NCBI RefSeq assembly: GCF_001428545.1 | Contig: NZ_LMHZ01000017.1 | Coordinates: 27,828-91,827 of the forward strand | DNA: 64,000 nt | Direction: 5' to 3' | Source of the DNA: Noviherbaspirillum sp. Root189 | GTDB lineage: Bacteria > Pseudomonadota > Gammaproteobacteria > Burkholderiales > Burkholderiaceae_D | Part shown: positions 9,052 through 18,386 of the stretch, piece by piece | Numbering within the stretch: the stretch's first letter is position 1 | Layout: each line of letters begins with the position of its first letter | Made by a program: the position numbers and the translations under genes | The notes under the pieces: model-generated | Told to the model about the DNA's origin: nothing | The model's database searches: none | Seen by the model: the letters and a program-made list of their open reading frames with translations, nothing else

Positions 9052-9435
9052 ATGAACCTCGAAAAGGTGATATTTGCGTTTTTTATCGTTTTTGCAGCAA
9101 CGCTAAACTTTGGCTTTTTTATCGGCGATATCGACCGTCCAGAGTTGCATAATGTTTATGAACTGTTCGCCGCTATTGTCGTGAATTTAATTGCAACAAT
9201 ACTGAAATTCGGTGACCGCACGCAGATTGGCGCAGTGCTTTTATCCACTAGTCTGGTTGCGGATATTCAACTGATCGCGGCGGCGGTTATCTGGACCGTT
9301 GTCGTGCATGTTACCGGCACCGGTATGACACCCGAACACACGGCCAGTGTCGTTTCCTTATCCGGCGGAGCGCTTTTAGCCAATATCGTCTCTCTCATCA
9401 TGCTCATTGTTGAAACAGTCATGATGCGGCGTTAA
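9052..9435 (+). CDS. Small integral membrane protein paired with a potassium channel
   Basis: A 127-residue protein with three to four hydrophobic segments: VIFAFFIVFAATLNFGFFIG, VYELFAAIVVNLIATIL, LIAAAVIWTVVVHV, LANIVSLIMLIVETVM. AAAGGCGG precedes the ATG. It ends two bases before the double-RCK potassium channel gene, so the two are surely co-transcribed. It resembles the uncharacterised DUF6394-type proteins, recalled from memory and not searched. A role as channel accessory subunit is inference from adjacency only. Confidence 0.7.
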   Translation: MNLEKVIFAFFIVFAATLNFGFFIGDIDRPELHNVYELFAAIVVNLIATILKFGDRTQIGAVLLSTSLVADIQLIAAAVIWTVVVHVTGTGMTPEHTASVVSLSGGALLANIVSLIMLIVETVMMRR

Positions 9436-9437
9436 TC

Positions 9438-11129
9438 GTGAATAGTGTATTTTTCCTGATTCTGCGGCGCATGAGGGCACCCCTCATCGTGCTTGTCGTT
9501 CTCTACGCAGTGGGAGTACTGGGATTGACTCTCGTTCCTGGCGAGAACGCGGATGGGACGGCGGCACCGCCCCTTGGTTTTTTCCACGCCTTTTACTTCA
9601 TCAGTTACACCGCCACAACAATTGGTTTCGGCGAAATCCCCAAGGCCTTCTCCGATGCGCAACGACTGTGGGTCACGGTATGTATCTACATGACGGTGAT
9701 TGCATGGACCTACTCGATCGTCACCGTACTGGCGCTGCTAAAGGACACCGCATTTCTACAAACCTTGGTCGCCTCCCGTTTTGCCCGGCGTGTAAAACGT
9801 ATACAAACCCCTTTCTACCTGATTTGCGGATGTGGAGAGACCGGCAGTCTTATCTGTCGCGCTTTAGATATTCTGGGTTATGACTTTGCCATTCTGGAGA
9901 AAGATGGACTGCGGGTTGAAGAACTGGATATGGAGGACTTCATCACGAATGATCCGGTTCTTGCAGCTGACGCCTGCGTGTCGGACTATCTGCTGATGGC
10001 GGGCCTGCGCCATCAGCAATGTCGCGGAGTGCTGGCAGTGACCAACGATGAACAGGCCAATCTCGCGATCGCCATCAATGTACGTCTTCTCAACCCGGAG
10101 ATAACTGTTCTTGCTCGGGTACGGAGTCCATTGGTCGCCGCCAACATGGCCACATTCGGCACTCACCATATCGTGGATGCCTATGAGAGGTTTGCCGAAT
10201 ACCTGGCGATGGCAATTTTCTCTCCAGAGCGCTTTCGCCTTATCGAAATACTGACCGCGCTGCCGGGAACACCGCTACCGCAAGTGCACCGTCCGCCGCG
10301 CGGGCATTGGATCCTTTGTGGTTACGGTCAATTCGGAAACGCGATTACCCGTTTTTTTGCATTACCCGGCGTTAAGCTGTCTATTATTGATCCGAAGGGA
10401 GACGCCCCTGAGAATTTTCAGATCCTGAGGGGAACCGGAACGGAGGCAAGCGTATTGAAAGAAGCCGGCATCATGGAAGCCCGCGGTATTGTGGCCGGGA
10501 GTGACAACGACATCAGCAATCTCTCCATCGCCATGATGGCCAAAAAACTCAATCCGGATATATTTATTGTGGCGCGCCAGAACCAGGCCGCCAACGATGT
10601 GCTGTTCGATATATTTCGGCCCGATTTCAGCATGGTGCATACCCGCGTCGTGGCGCAGGAATGCATTTCGATTCTTACCACTCCGTTCCTTGCTCGTTTT
10701 CTCGGCGCTGTGCGAGGGGCTGACGAAAGCTGGTGCAAGAAAGTCTCCTCCCGCCTGGAATCTCTCTGTGACGGCCTCGTACCGGAAGTCTGGGACGTTA
10801 AGATTGAAGAGCACATCGCGCCGCCGGTACACCAGGCACTGATGGAGCACCAGCCTATCAGTGTCGGCCAGTTAATGCGGGACAATGCGAACTGGACAGC
10901 GGCCTTGCCAGCCATAGTCTTGATGATTGTGCGGCAAGGGGAGCAAGTTCTCCTTCCGGACGATGAGGTCAAGCTGAAGGCAGGCGATGCCCTTCTGATT
11001 GTCGGCCAGCACGCTGCTCGTTCTGCGCTACATCTGACACTGCAGAATGCGAATGCTTTGGATTACGTCCTTACCGGCCAGGACAGGCGCGGAGGCTGGT
11101 TGTGGCAGTTCCTTTTCGCTAAACGCTAG
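9438..11129 (+). CDS. Potassium channel with two TrkA-N (RCK) domains
   Basis: A 563-residue two-helix channel. TM1 spans about residues 14-32, the pore loop with selectivity filter TATTIGFGE about 58-66, and TM2 about 78-100. Two cytoplasmic RCK domains follow: the first Rossmann motif is LICGCGETGSLIC near 128-140 and the second ILCGYGQFGNAI near 291-302. A TrkA-C-like tail occupies roughly 470-545 (VLLPDDEVKLKAGDALLIVG). The filter reads GFG instead of GYG, a variant known among K+ channels. It probably gates K+ flow in response to nucleotides or ions and is coupled to the small membrane protein just upstream. Confidence 0.88.
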   Translation: MNSVFFLILRRMRAPLIVLVVLYAVGVLGLTLVPGENADGTAAPPLGFFHAFYFISYTATTIGFGEIPKAFSDAQRLWVTVCIYMTVIAWTYSIVTVLALLKDTAFLQTLVASRFARRVKRIQTPFYLICGCGETGSLICRALDILGYDFAILEKDGLRVEELDMEDFITNDPVLAADACVSDYLLMAGLRHQQCRGVLAVTNDEQANLAIAINVRLLNPEITVLARVRSPLVAANMATFGTHHIVDAYERFAEYLAMAIFSPERFRLIEILTALPGTPLPQVHRPPRGHWILCGYGQFGNAITRFFALPGVKLSIIDPKGDAPENFQILRGTGTEASVLKEAGIMEARGIVAGSDNDISNLSIAMMAKKLNPDIFIVARQNQAANDVLFDIFRPDFSMVHTRVVAQECISILTTPFLARFLGAVRGADESWCKKVSSRLESLCDGLVPEVWDVKIEEHIAPPVHQALMEHQPISVGQLMRDNANWTAALPAIVLMIVRQGEQVLLPDDEVKLKAGDALLIVGQHAARSALHLTLQNANALDYVLTGQDRRGGWLWQFLFAKR

Positions 11130-11286
11130 AGCAGTTGCGGTCTGACTGGCCGCCGGCTTGACGCGTCGCCGCTTCTCGCCCAATATTTCCGTTTGGAAAA
11201 CATAACTGCTTCGACAAATACAGGCTTTAGAGGGAGGGATGGCGACTGCGCCGCTCCTGTGTAAGCCGGCGGGATGAAGGAATACG

Positions 11287-12246
11287 ATGAACCTACGCTT
11301 TCTGGAAACATTCGTCTGGCTCGCTCGAATCCGTAATTTCCGGATGACCGCAGAGAAGCTCCACACGACGCAGGCGGCCGTGTCCAGTCGGATCGCGACC
11401 CTTGAGCAAGAACTTGGCGTGCGCCTATTCAACCGTGCCGACCGCGAAGTGACACTGACGCTGGAAGGAACCAAGGCGCTGATTTACGCCGAGCGCCTGG
11501 TGAATACTACCCAGGAGATGCTGGAAAACATGAAAGATCCGGCGCTATACACCGGGGTGGTACGCATCGGCGTCATCGAATCCATTATTCACTCTTGGTT
11601 TCCCGACCTGATGACGCGCATACATCGCGCCTATCCGCATCTGGAAGTGGAACTGGCAGGGGATACGACCATACGGTTGATCGAGCAATTCAACAAAGGG
11701 CATCTTGATGTCATCCTGCAGACCGATCCCGTGTTCGAGACAAATGTACAGAATTTGCCCCTATGCGATTTCCCGATGCGCTGGTTTGGTGCAACCGGAT
11801 TGAATCTCCAGGGTGATGTACTGACCCTGGCCGATATCGCGACGTTTCCGATCCTGAGCTTTTCGCGCAATTCAGGTCCGCATCGGTATCTGGAACGGCT
11901 GTTCAAGGATAAAACCGAGAAGCCGGTCAGGATCAATTGCATGACGTCGGTGTCTGCGATGGTGCGGCTCGTCGTCGACGGCTTCGGCCTGGCCATGCTC
12001 CCGCCTGCAATCGTGCAGAAAGAGCTGGCCAGTGAGAGTGTGTCTGCCCTGCGCATCGACAGCGATATGCCCAACATGTCCCTTATCTGCTCTTACCGGT
12101 CGCGATCGGAAACGCGGCTGTTTCAGCAGATCGCCATTGCTGCGCAGCAAAGTGCGCAGGATTTTGCGCGCGGGCTACCGGGAGAAGTGGCACGCATGCC
12201 GTCGACAGAAGTGCCGGGTGATCCATGGGCAATGGCGAGGCCATAA
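11287..12246 (+). CDS. LysR family transcriptional regulator
   Basis: A 319-residue regulator. The helix-turn-helix is in the first 60 residues (MNLRFLETFVWLARIRNFRM, TTQAAVSSRIATLEQELG, VRLFNRADREVTLT), with an effector-binding domain after about residue 90. It lies on the same strand as, and 98 bp upstream of, the DUF4286/TRAP operon, whose promoter sits in that gap. It is therefore the likely regulator of that operon. Confidence 0.92.
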   Translation: MNLRFLETFVWLARIRNFRMTAEKLHTTQAAVSSRIATLEQELGVRLFNRADREVTLTLEGTKALIYAERLVNTTQEMLENMKDPALYTGVVRIGVIESIIHSWFPDLMTRIHRAYPHLEVELAGDTTIRLIEQFNKGHLDVILQTDPVFETNVQNLPLCDFPMRWFGATGLNLQGDVLTLADIATFPILSFSRNSGPHRYLERLFKDKTEKPVRINCMTSVSAMVRLVVDGFGLAMLPPAIVQKELASESVSALRIDSDMPNMSLICSYRSRSETRLFQQIAIAAQQSAQDFARGLPGEVARMPSTEVPGDPWAMARP

Positions 12247-12285
12247 ATTTAATTGATCGGAAATGGAAAAAATTTCTTGTTTGCT

Positions 12286-12314
12286 TTGACAATTCGTCGG
12301 CGTCAGAATAGATA
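12286..12314 (+). promoter_or_regulatory. Sigma-70-type promoter of the TRAP/amidase operon
   Basis: TTGACA at 12286-12291 is a perfect -35 box, followed after 17 bases by TAGATA at 12309-12314 as the -10 box. The first gene starts at 12345. The spacing is optimal. Confidence 0.65.
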
Positions 12315-12344
12315 ATCGTTAACACAACTCTCTGGCTGGCTTCT

Positions 12345-12992
12345 ATGAACGCTGACAAGGAACGCGGCTTACTTTGCATCTGGACCGATGTTGATCGTGA
12401 GCACGAACTGGATTTTAATCGCTGGTATGACCGCGAACATATGCAGGAGCGCGTGGCGATTCCTGGCTTTCAGAGCGCGCGTCGTTTTGCCGCAGTAAGC
12501 CCCTGTCCAAGGCCTTATCTGGCGCTTTACTACACGGACAGCCTTGATACTTTCCAGTCTGAGGCCTACCGGACCGCATTTGCAAACCAGACTACCTGGT
12601 CGCTCGAGAACTTCAAACGCATGCGCGGCACGCAGCGGCGCGTCGGCCGTTTGAGTCTGGAGCATGGTGAAGGGGAGGGCGGGGCGCTCGCATTGTTTGT
12701 CGTGCCAGAAAATATCCTCAGCCAGGCGGACATCAAAAACCAGCTGCGGCAGAACCTGATGGATCTGACCGGCGAAGACCACATCATACGCACGACGCTG
12801 CTTGAGACCGATGCGGCCTTGTCCACGCCTGTGACGGCAGACGCGCAGCCTACACCTGCGGATGGCGTTGTGATGATTGAGGCCACGCGCGTGGAAGTTG
12901 CACAGCAACATGCGCAGGCGTTATCCCAATCCGTAGGGCTTCCCTTGGAAGAAGTCTATTCGTTTCAGTCGCTCTGGCGGCTTGCTTCCTAA
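12345..12992 (+). CDS. DUF4286-like protein (EthD-type ferredoxin fold)
   Basis: A 215-residue soluble protein. It opens with GLLCIWTDVDREHELDFNRW and YDREHMQERVAIPGF, matching the pattern of DUF4286/EthD-like dimeric alpha-beta barrel proteins. The second half (ALALFVVPENI, VVMIEATRVEV) seems to repeat the fold. The function of this family is unsettled; relatives act in ring-opening and oxygenase pathways. It is the first gene of the operon, 20 bp before the TRAP receptor, so it may be a small pathway enzyme or sensor. The start has no obvious ribosome site. Confidence 0.7.
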   Translation: MNADKERGLLCIWTDVDREHELDFNRWYDREHMQERVAIPGFQSARRFAAVSPCPRPYLALYYTDSLDTFQSEAYRTAFANQTTWSLENFKRMRGTQRRVGRLSLEHGEGEGGALALFVVPENILSQADIKNQLRQNLMDLTGEDHIIRTTLLETDAALSTPVTADAQPTPADGVVMIEATRVEVAQQHAQALSQSVGLPLEEVYSFQSLWRLAS

Positions 12993-13012
12993 ATTTTTTT
13001 GGAGAGAGACAC

Positions 13013-13990
13013 ATGACCCTGAACCGCCGCTACTTCCTTACCGGCATGGCCGCCCTGTGCCTAAGCCTGTCATCAGCCCATGCTGCCGAACGCTGGAACA
13101 TGTCCACCGAGCAGCCCGATGGTAACTACATCACGGCTGTCGCGCGCGACTTTGCGGCTGACGTGGCCAAGGCTACCAACGGCGAACTCGACATCAAGAT
13201 TCATTCCAATTCGGTGCTGTTCAAGCGCGCCGATCTCAAGCGTGCCGTCCAGACCGGTCAGGTGCCGCTCGGCGACGTGCTGGTGTCGGTGCTGGGCAAC
13301 GAGGATGCCATCTTTGAAGTTGACGCGGTTCCTCTGTTGGCACGCGACTTCGACAGCGCCTGGAAGTTGTGGCAGGCAAGCCGCGCACAGATGGAGGCGC
13401 GCTTGCAGAAGCAAGGCATCAAGCTGCTTTATAGCGTGCCATGGCCACCGCAGGGTATCTACACCAAGGTGCCCGTCAAGCAAATGTCCGACTTCAAGGG
13501 TATGAAGTTCCGCGCCTACAATGCCGCAACGTCGCGCCTGGTCGAACTGATGGGTGCCTCGCCGACCACGGTCAACTCGGGCGACGTTCCGCAAGCTTTC
13601 GGAACCGGCCTGATCGAAGCCATGATCACGTCGCCGGCCACCGGCGTCGACTCCCAGGCGTGGGACTTCGCCAAGTATTACTACGACGTGCAGGCTTTCA
13701 TCCCGAAGAACGTGGTCATGGTCAATGCACGTGCGTTCGCAAGGCTGCCCCAGGCTTCACAGAAAGCAGTACTGGCTGCTGCCGAACGTGCTGAAAAGAA
13801 AGGCTGGGAAGTCGCGCGGTCCAAGACCAGTGAGCTGACTCAGACTCTGGCCAAGAACGGCATGGTCGTCGGCCCGACGCCTGAAGCAATGCAACCGGAA
13901 CTGGCCAAGATCGGTGCAGTAATGGCTGAAGAATGGCTGAAGAAAGCCGGTCCCGAAGGCAAGGCGATACTTGACCAGGCTAAGCGTTAA
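13013..13990 (+). CDS. TRAP transporter solute-binding protein (DctP type)
   Basis: A 325-residue periplasmic receptor. A signal peptide (FLTGMAALCLSLSSAHAAE) is followed by a DctP domain: FAADVAKATNGELDIKIHSN, the segment with MKFRAYNAATSRLVELMGAS, and VNSGDVPQAFGTGLIEAM. The receptor arginine in KFRAYN is the usual carboxylate contact. GGAGAG stands about ten bases before the ATG. With the DctQ and DctM genes just downstream it forms a sodium-driven uptake system, probably for an acid made or used by the amidase and oxoprolinase-like enzymes of the operon. Confidence 0.93.
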   Translation: MTLNRRYFLTGMAALCLSLSSAHAAERWNMSTEQPDGNYITAVARDFAADVAKATNGELDIKIHSNSVLFKRADLKRAVQTGQVPLGDVLVSVLGNEDAIFEVDAVPLLARDFDSAWKLWQASRAQMEARLQKQGIKLLYSVPWPPQGIYTKVPVKQMSDFKGMKFRAYNAATSRLVELMGASPTTVNSGDVPQAFGTGLIEAMITSPATGVDSQAWDFAKYYYDVQAFIPKNVVMVNARAFARLPQASQKAVLAAAERAEKKGWEVARSKTSELTQTLAKNGMVVGPTPEAMQPELAKIGAVMAEEWLKKAGPEGKAILDQAKR

Positions 13991-13993
13991 GCA

Positions 13994-14497
13994 ATGACGT
14001 TCCTGCATCGGCTATACCGGCTCTCCGGGCTATTGTCAGCGACAGCTCTGGTACTGATCTGCGTGTTGATCATGGCGCAAGTCATCGCCCGGAATTTTGG
14101 CTCCACAGTGCGTGACGCGGAAGAGTTCGCCGCTTGGGCGATGGCCGCGGCGGGCTTTCTCGGCTTGCCTTATGCGTTGCACTGCGGGTCTCATATCCGG
14201 GTGGAGGTGGTCATGCGCTTCATTCCACAGCGCCTCCATCAGCCGATGGAAGTTCTGGTATCGGTTATCGGCCTGCTGCTGGCAGCTTATCTGGCTTGGT
14301 ATTGCACTGCGTTTGTGATTGAAAGCTATCAATTCAATGAGGTGTCGCAGGGCTTGATTGCGGTACCGCTGTGGCTGCCTCAGTTACCAATGGCGATCGG
14401 CACGATCCTGCTGGTGGTGGCTTTTGGAGAGCGGCTGGTGCGAGTGCTGCGGCATGAAAATTTTGAAATCGGTGCTGGCGAAGCGAGGAGCGAGTAA
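13994..14497 (+). CDS. TRAP transporter small permease (DctQ type)
   Basis: A 167-residue protein with four hydrophobic helices (LLSATALVLICVLIMAQVIA near residue 15; SVIGLLLAAYLAWY near 92; LPMAIGTILLVVAF near 131) and the family motif RDAEEFAAWAMAAAGFLG. It starts four bases after the receptor stop, and its last base overlaps the DctM start codon. It is the membrane partner of the large permease. Confidence 0.9.
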   Translation: MTFLHRLYRLSGLLSATALVLICVLIMAQVIARNFGSTVRDAEEFAAWAMAAAGFLGLPYALHCGSHIRVEVVMRFIPQRLHQPMEVLVSVIGLLLAAYLAWYCTAFVIESYQFNEVSQGLIAVPLWLPQLPMAIGTILLVVAFGERLVRVLRHENFEIGAGEARSE

Positions 14498-15801
14498 TGG
14501 ACATGCTGTGGCTCGCGATCGTGCTTGGCGGCGCACTTCTCGTGCTGTTAAGCATGGGCGTATGGATTGCGCTGGCGCTGATCGCCGTAGGTATCATCGG
14601 CATGGAGGTCTTCGCCGGCGCGCCTGGCGGATCCATTCTCGCCACGAACAGTTGGGCATCAAGCGCCAGCTGGACCATGACGGCCCTGCCATTGTTTATC
14701 TGGATGGGCGAAATTCTGTTTCGCACCAAGCTGTCGGAAGACATGTTTGCAGGACTGGCACCCTGGGTGGACAAATTGCCAGGTCGTCTGCTGCATGTCA
14801 ATGTCCTCGGGTGCGGTATCTTTGCCGCGGTCAGCGGATCGTCTGCAGCGACAGCCGCCACCATAGGCCGTATTTCCCTTCCCGAACTCAAGTCGCGCGG
14901 TTATCCAGAGAGTATTTCCATCGGATCGCTGGCAGGGTCGGGGACGCTGGGTCTTCTGATTCCGCCTTCGATTATCATGATTGTGTATGGCGTCGCAGCC
15001 CAGATCTCAGTCGCCCGGCTGTTCATCGCCGGCGTGTTGCCCGGGCTGCTCCTGATGGTCCTGTTCTCGGGATACATCATTCTATGGGCGGGACTGAACA
15101 AGGAGCAGATTCCTGCTGCAACGCTGAAGATGAGTTTCGTCGAGAAACTTAACGCGTCGAGAAGCCTGATTCCGGTAGTGCTTTTGATCATCGGCGTCAT
15201 CGGCTCCATCTATGCTGGATTTGCGACCGCCACTGAAGCTGCCGCTATCGGCGTGGTTGGCGCACTATTGATCGCAGCCATGTCGGGTATGCTGACGCGC
15301 GTCACATTTGTCGAAAGCCTGCTCGGCGCGGTGCGAACTTCGACAATGATCTTCTTCATTCTGCTGGGGGCAGCCTACCTGACTTCTGCGATGAGCTTTA
15401 CCGGTCTGCCCGCAGCGCTTGCGAACTGGATTGCCGGCGTGGGCATGCCTGCCTGGGCGCTGCTGGCGGCGCTGACCTTGTTCTTCATCGTACTAGGCTG
15501 CTTTCTGGATGGAATTTCGATCGTGTTGCTGACGACTTCGGTGATTTTGCCGGCTGTCCAGGCGGCGGGCATCGATCTGCTCTGGTTCGGTATTTTTATC
15601 GTTCTCGTCGTCGAGATGGCACAGATCACGCCGCCTGTTGGCTTCAATCTGTTCGTCGTGCAGAGCATGAGCGGAAAGGACATCTTCACGATAGCAAAGG
15701 CCTCTTTCCCGTTTTTCGTTCTCATGATCGTTGCCGTCGCGTTGATCACAATGTTTCCGCAGATTGTGTTGAGCCTGCCGAGCGCCATGGTGGCCCGCTG
15801 A
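14497..15801 (+). CDS. TRAP transporter large permease (DctM type)
   Basis: A 434-residue, roughly twelve-helix permease. Family motifs include VSGSSAATAATIGRISLPEL near residues 110-130, GTLGLLIPPSIIMIVYG, and the closing TPPVGFNLFVVQ. It carries the transport path of the TRAP system and is translationally coupled to the DctQ gene. The PPSIIMIVYG segment is intact, so the transporter looks functional. Confidence 0.93.
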   Translation: MDMLWLAIVLGGALLVLLSMGVWIALALIAVGIIGMEVFAGAPGGSILATNSWASSASWTMTALPLFIWMGEILFRTKLSEDMFAGLAPWVDKLPGRLLHVNVLGCGIFAAVSGSSAATAATIGRISLPELKSRGYPESISIGSLAGSGTLGLLIPPSIIMIVYGVAAQISVARLFIAGVLPGLLLMVLFSGYIILWAGLNKEQIPAATLKMSFVEKLNASRSLIPVVLLIIGVIGSIYAGFATATEAAAIGVVGALLIAAMSGMLTRVTFVESLLGAVRTSTMIFFILLGAAYLTSAMSFTGLPAALANWIAGVGMPAWALLAALTLFFIVLGCFLDGISIVLLTTSVILPAVQAAGIDLLWFGIFIVLVVEMAQITPPVGFNLFVVQSMSGKDIFTIAKASFPFFVLMIVAVALITMFPQIVLSLPSAMVAR

Positions 15802-15822
15802 ACCTGTTGACGAAAGTGATTC

Positions 15823-17175
15823 ATGTCCCTTCCTCCTAATACCCTGGATTACTGGCGCGGTGAACTGCACAGTGGTCGCGTCAGCAGTCGGGAGCTGACT
15901 GAACTGGCGCTGCAGGCCGCATTGAACTCGAGCGAAGCCCAGTCAACCTTCATCGCAGTGCATGCCGCCACTGCGCGTGCCACGGCTGACGCAATGGACA
16001 CGCTGCGTGCAGCCGGGGTGCCATTGGCGCCGCTGGCAGGCATTCCCATCTCGATCAAGGACTTGTTCGATGAAAACGGACAAGTCACGCGTGCAGGTTC
16101 CATAGTTCGAAATGACGCGGCACCGGCATCACGCGACAGCATCGTCGTGGAACGCCTGCGGCAGGCTGGCGCGGTGATCATCGGCCGCACCAACATGACT
16201 GAATTTGCGTATTCGGGCCTGGGTCTGAATCCGCACTACGGCACGCCGCGCAACCCCTGGGATCGCGAGACGGGAAGGATTCCCGGCGGTTCTTCTTCAG
16301 GCGCCGCCATATCGATCACCGAAGGTGCCGCCGTTGCTGCGATTGGCACCGATACAGGGGGCTCTGTCCGCATTCCTTCCGCACTTTGCGGGCTGACCGG
16401 ATTTAAACCAACTGCGAGGCGTGTGCCCGACACCGGCGTATTGCCGCTATCGACCAGTTTGGATTCGATCGGTCCCCTTGCCCGCAGCGTGTCCTGCTGT
16501 GCCCAGCTCGATGCGGTACTGTCTGGCACTTCTCGTACGGATCTCCGCCCAGTCTCACTGGCCAACCATCGTTTTGCCATACCGCGCACCCTGGTCTTTG
16601 ACGGCATTGATGCTACGGTGAGCGCAGCGTTCGAAGCGGCATGCGGCACGTTGTCGAAGGCGGGGGCAAGGCTAGTCGAGATTGAGGTGCCGGAGTTTGC
16701 CGAACTTGCGCATATCAACCGGCACGGAGGCTTCATAGCCGCCGAGTCGTGGACCTGGCATGCCGATATGCTCGGACAACGTGAAGCGGAATACGATCCG
16801 CGAGTGGCGGTACGGATTCGTAGAGGCGCTGCAATGCGAGCCTCGGATTACATCACGCTACTCAACGATCGCAGGCGCTGGAGTGCGGGCGTGCAGCAGC
16901 GCCTTGCGGATGCGGGCTGCGATGCGTTTTTGATGCCGACCGTACCGGTAATCGCGCCGCCGATTGCCGCACTGCGTGACAGCGACGAACTGTATACGTC
17001 CACCAACCTGCTCATCCTGCGCAATCCAACACTATTCAACTTTGTTGATGGCTGTGCGCTGAGCTTGCCCTGCCACAAGCCGGGCGATGCGCCGGTCGGC
17101 CTGATGGTTGCAGGCATGCATGGACAGGACGAGCAGATACTCATGCTCGGCGCAGCCATTGAAGCAGCGCTCTAG
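15823..17175 (+). CDS. Amidase-signature family amidohydrolase
   Basis: A 450-residue amidase of the Ser-cisSer-Lys class. Catalytic Lys79 lies in GIPISIKDLFDENG, the cis-Ser lies in PGGSSSGAA (about 157-159) and the nucleophile Ser181 in GTDTGGSVRIPS. All three are present. It hydrolyses an amide bond and is co-transcribed with the TRAP system and an oxoprolinase-like enzyme, so its substrate is probably an amide or ring-opened intermediate of an N-containing compound. GatA of the tRNA transamidosome is excluded: no gatB or gatC lies nearby. Confidence 0.88.
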   Translation: MSLPPNTLDYWRGELHSGRVSSRELTELALQAALNSSEAQSTFIAVHAATARATADAMDTLRAAGVPLAPLAGIPISIKDLFDENGQVTRAGSIVRNDAAPASRDSIVVERLRQAGAVIIGRTNMTEFAYSGLGLNPHYGTPRNPWDRETGRIPGGSSSGAAISITEGAAVAAIGTDTGGSVRIPSALCGLTGFKPTARRVPDTGVLPLSTSLDSIGPLARSVSCCAQLDAVLSGTSRTDLRPVSLANHRFAIPRTLVFDGIDATVSAAFEAACGTLSKAGARLVEIEVPEFAELAHINRHGGFIAAESWTWHADMLGQREAEYDPRVAVRIRRGAAMRASDYITLLNDRRRWSAGVQQRLADAGCDAFLMPTVPVIAPPIAALRDSDELYTSTNLLILRNPTLFNFVDGCALSLPCHKPGDAPVGLMVAGMHGQDEQILMLGAAIEAAL

Positions 17176-17244
17176 CAAGTGATCTAAATCGTTAGGGCAG
17201 GATTCTGCGTATGCCTGTCCGCCGTCACACTATAAGGAGATGCA

Positions 17245-18294
17245 ATGGCAGACAGGATTGCTGTCATTCTTGGCGGCACCGGCATGGTCGGTGCCAATAT
17301 GGCCCAGCTGCTGGACAAGGTGGGCGGATGGGACGTGACGATCGTGTCGCGCCGTCCGCCGCAGTTTGAGACCCGGGCCCGTCATGTCGAGTGTGACATG
17401 AGCGACCCCGCCGATTGTGCGGTCGCACTGGGACAACTGACACAGGTCACGCACATTTTCTGGACCGGCCACGCGACCGGTACGCGTTGGGTGGACAAGG
17501 CTTCCAGGGATACAGACCTGTTCCGAAATGCCATGACGTCGATCCTGCCGGGTGCCAGCCGTCTGGAACACGTTTCGCTGCTGCAGGGTTCGAAATATTA
17601 CGGTCGACACCTGGGGCCATTCAAGACACCGGCGAAGGAGAGCGACGCACGCCACTTTCCGCCGAACTTCTATTACACGCAGGAAGACCTGCTCAAAGAG
17701 CTTGCACGCGGCAAGCGATGGAGTTATTCACTGATGCGGCCGCATATCGTCTGCGGCTATGCGCGCACGGACATCAACCTGCCCAAGCCGATCGCCGTCT
17801 ACGCCACCTTATGCAAGAAATTGGGATTGCCGTTGCGCTTTCCAGGGCCGGAAGCCGCATTTCGTGCTATCCATTGCGCAAGCGACGTCGAGTTGCTGAA
17901 CAAGGGCATGCTCTGGGCGGCCACCACGCCTGCAGCCGCCAACGAGGCTTTCAACATGGTTAACGGCGACCACTTCCGGTGGCAATATCTATGGCCGCGG
18001 ATTGCGGAGTATTTTGAGCTCGAGAACGGTGGGGTACAGCAGATCGATCTCGAACTCATGATGGCGGACAAGGAAGAGTTATGGAATGAAATCGTGCAGG
18101 AGCATGGCTTGCTGCCGACGCCATTTTCGGAGGCCGCCAATTGGGCATTCGCCAATTATGCATTTGCTCCGACCTGGGACATCATGCTCGACAACACGAA
18201 GGCAAGAAAATATGGGTTCCAGGAATTTGTCGATTCGGAAGACATGTTCATCCGGATCTTTGACAGCTTCAGGCAGCAACGCTTCATTCCCTGA
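17245..18294 (+). CDS. PRISE-type SDR reductase (progesterone 5-beta-reductase/iridoid synthase-like)
   Basis: A 349-residue extended short-chain dehydrogenase. The N-terminal Rossmann motif is [13 protein letters not shown] (about residues 7-19). The hallmark [10 protein letters not shown] (about 140-150) carries the conserved Tyr typical of the PRISE group instead of the usual YxxxK. Further on come [14 protein letters not shown] and [17 protein letters not shown], both characteristic. Known members reduce the carbon-carbon double bond of enones with NADPH. GGAGATG lies right before the start. Between an amidase and an oxoprolinase-like enzyme it suggests an unsaturated carbonyl in the pathway. 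Confidence 0.82.
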   Translation: MADRIAVILGGTGMVGANMAQLLDKVGGWDVTIVSRRPPQFETRARHVECDMSDPADCAVALGQLTQVTHIFWTGHATGTRWVDKASRDTDLFRNAMTSILPGASRLEHVSLLQGSKYYGRHLGPFKTPAKESDARHFPPNFYYTQEDLLKELARGKRWSYSLMRPHIVCGYARTDINLPKPIAVYATLCKKLGLPLRFPGPEAAFRAIHCASDVELLNKGMLWAATTPAAANEAFNMVNGDHFRWQYLWPRIAEYFELENGGVQQIDLELMMADKEELWNEIVQEHGLLPTPFSEAANWAFANYAFAPTWDIMLDNTKARKYGFQEFVDSEDMFIRIFDSFRQQRFIP

Positions 18295-18386
18295 GTTCGA
18301 GCGGGTATGCGCAACTGCCGTCTACACCATCATTCGCATCCGTTTCCGATGCCGGGACGGTGCAACACCGTAATAGGGCCAATATC

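Noticed and set aside
15823-17175. GatA subunit of the tRNA amidotransferase
   Set aside because: The amidase signature alone fits, but no gatB or gatC is nearby and the operon is catabolic.
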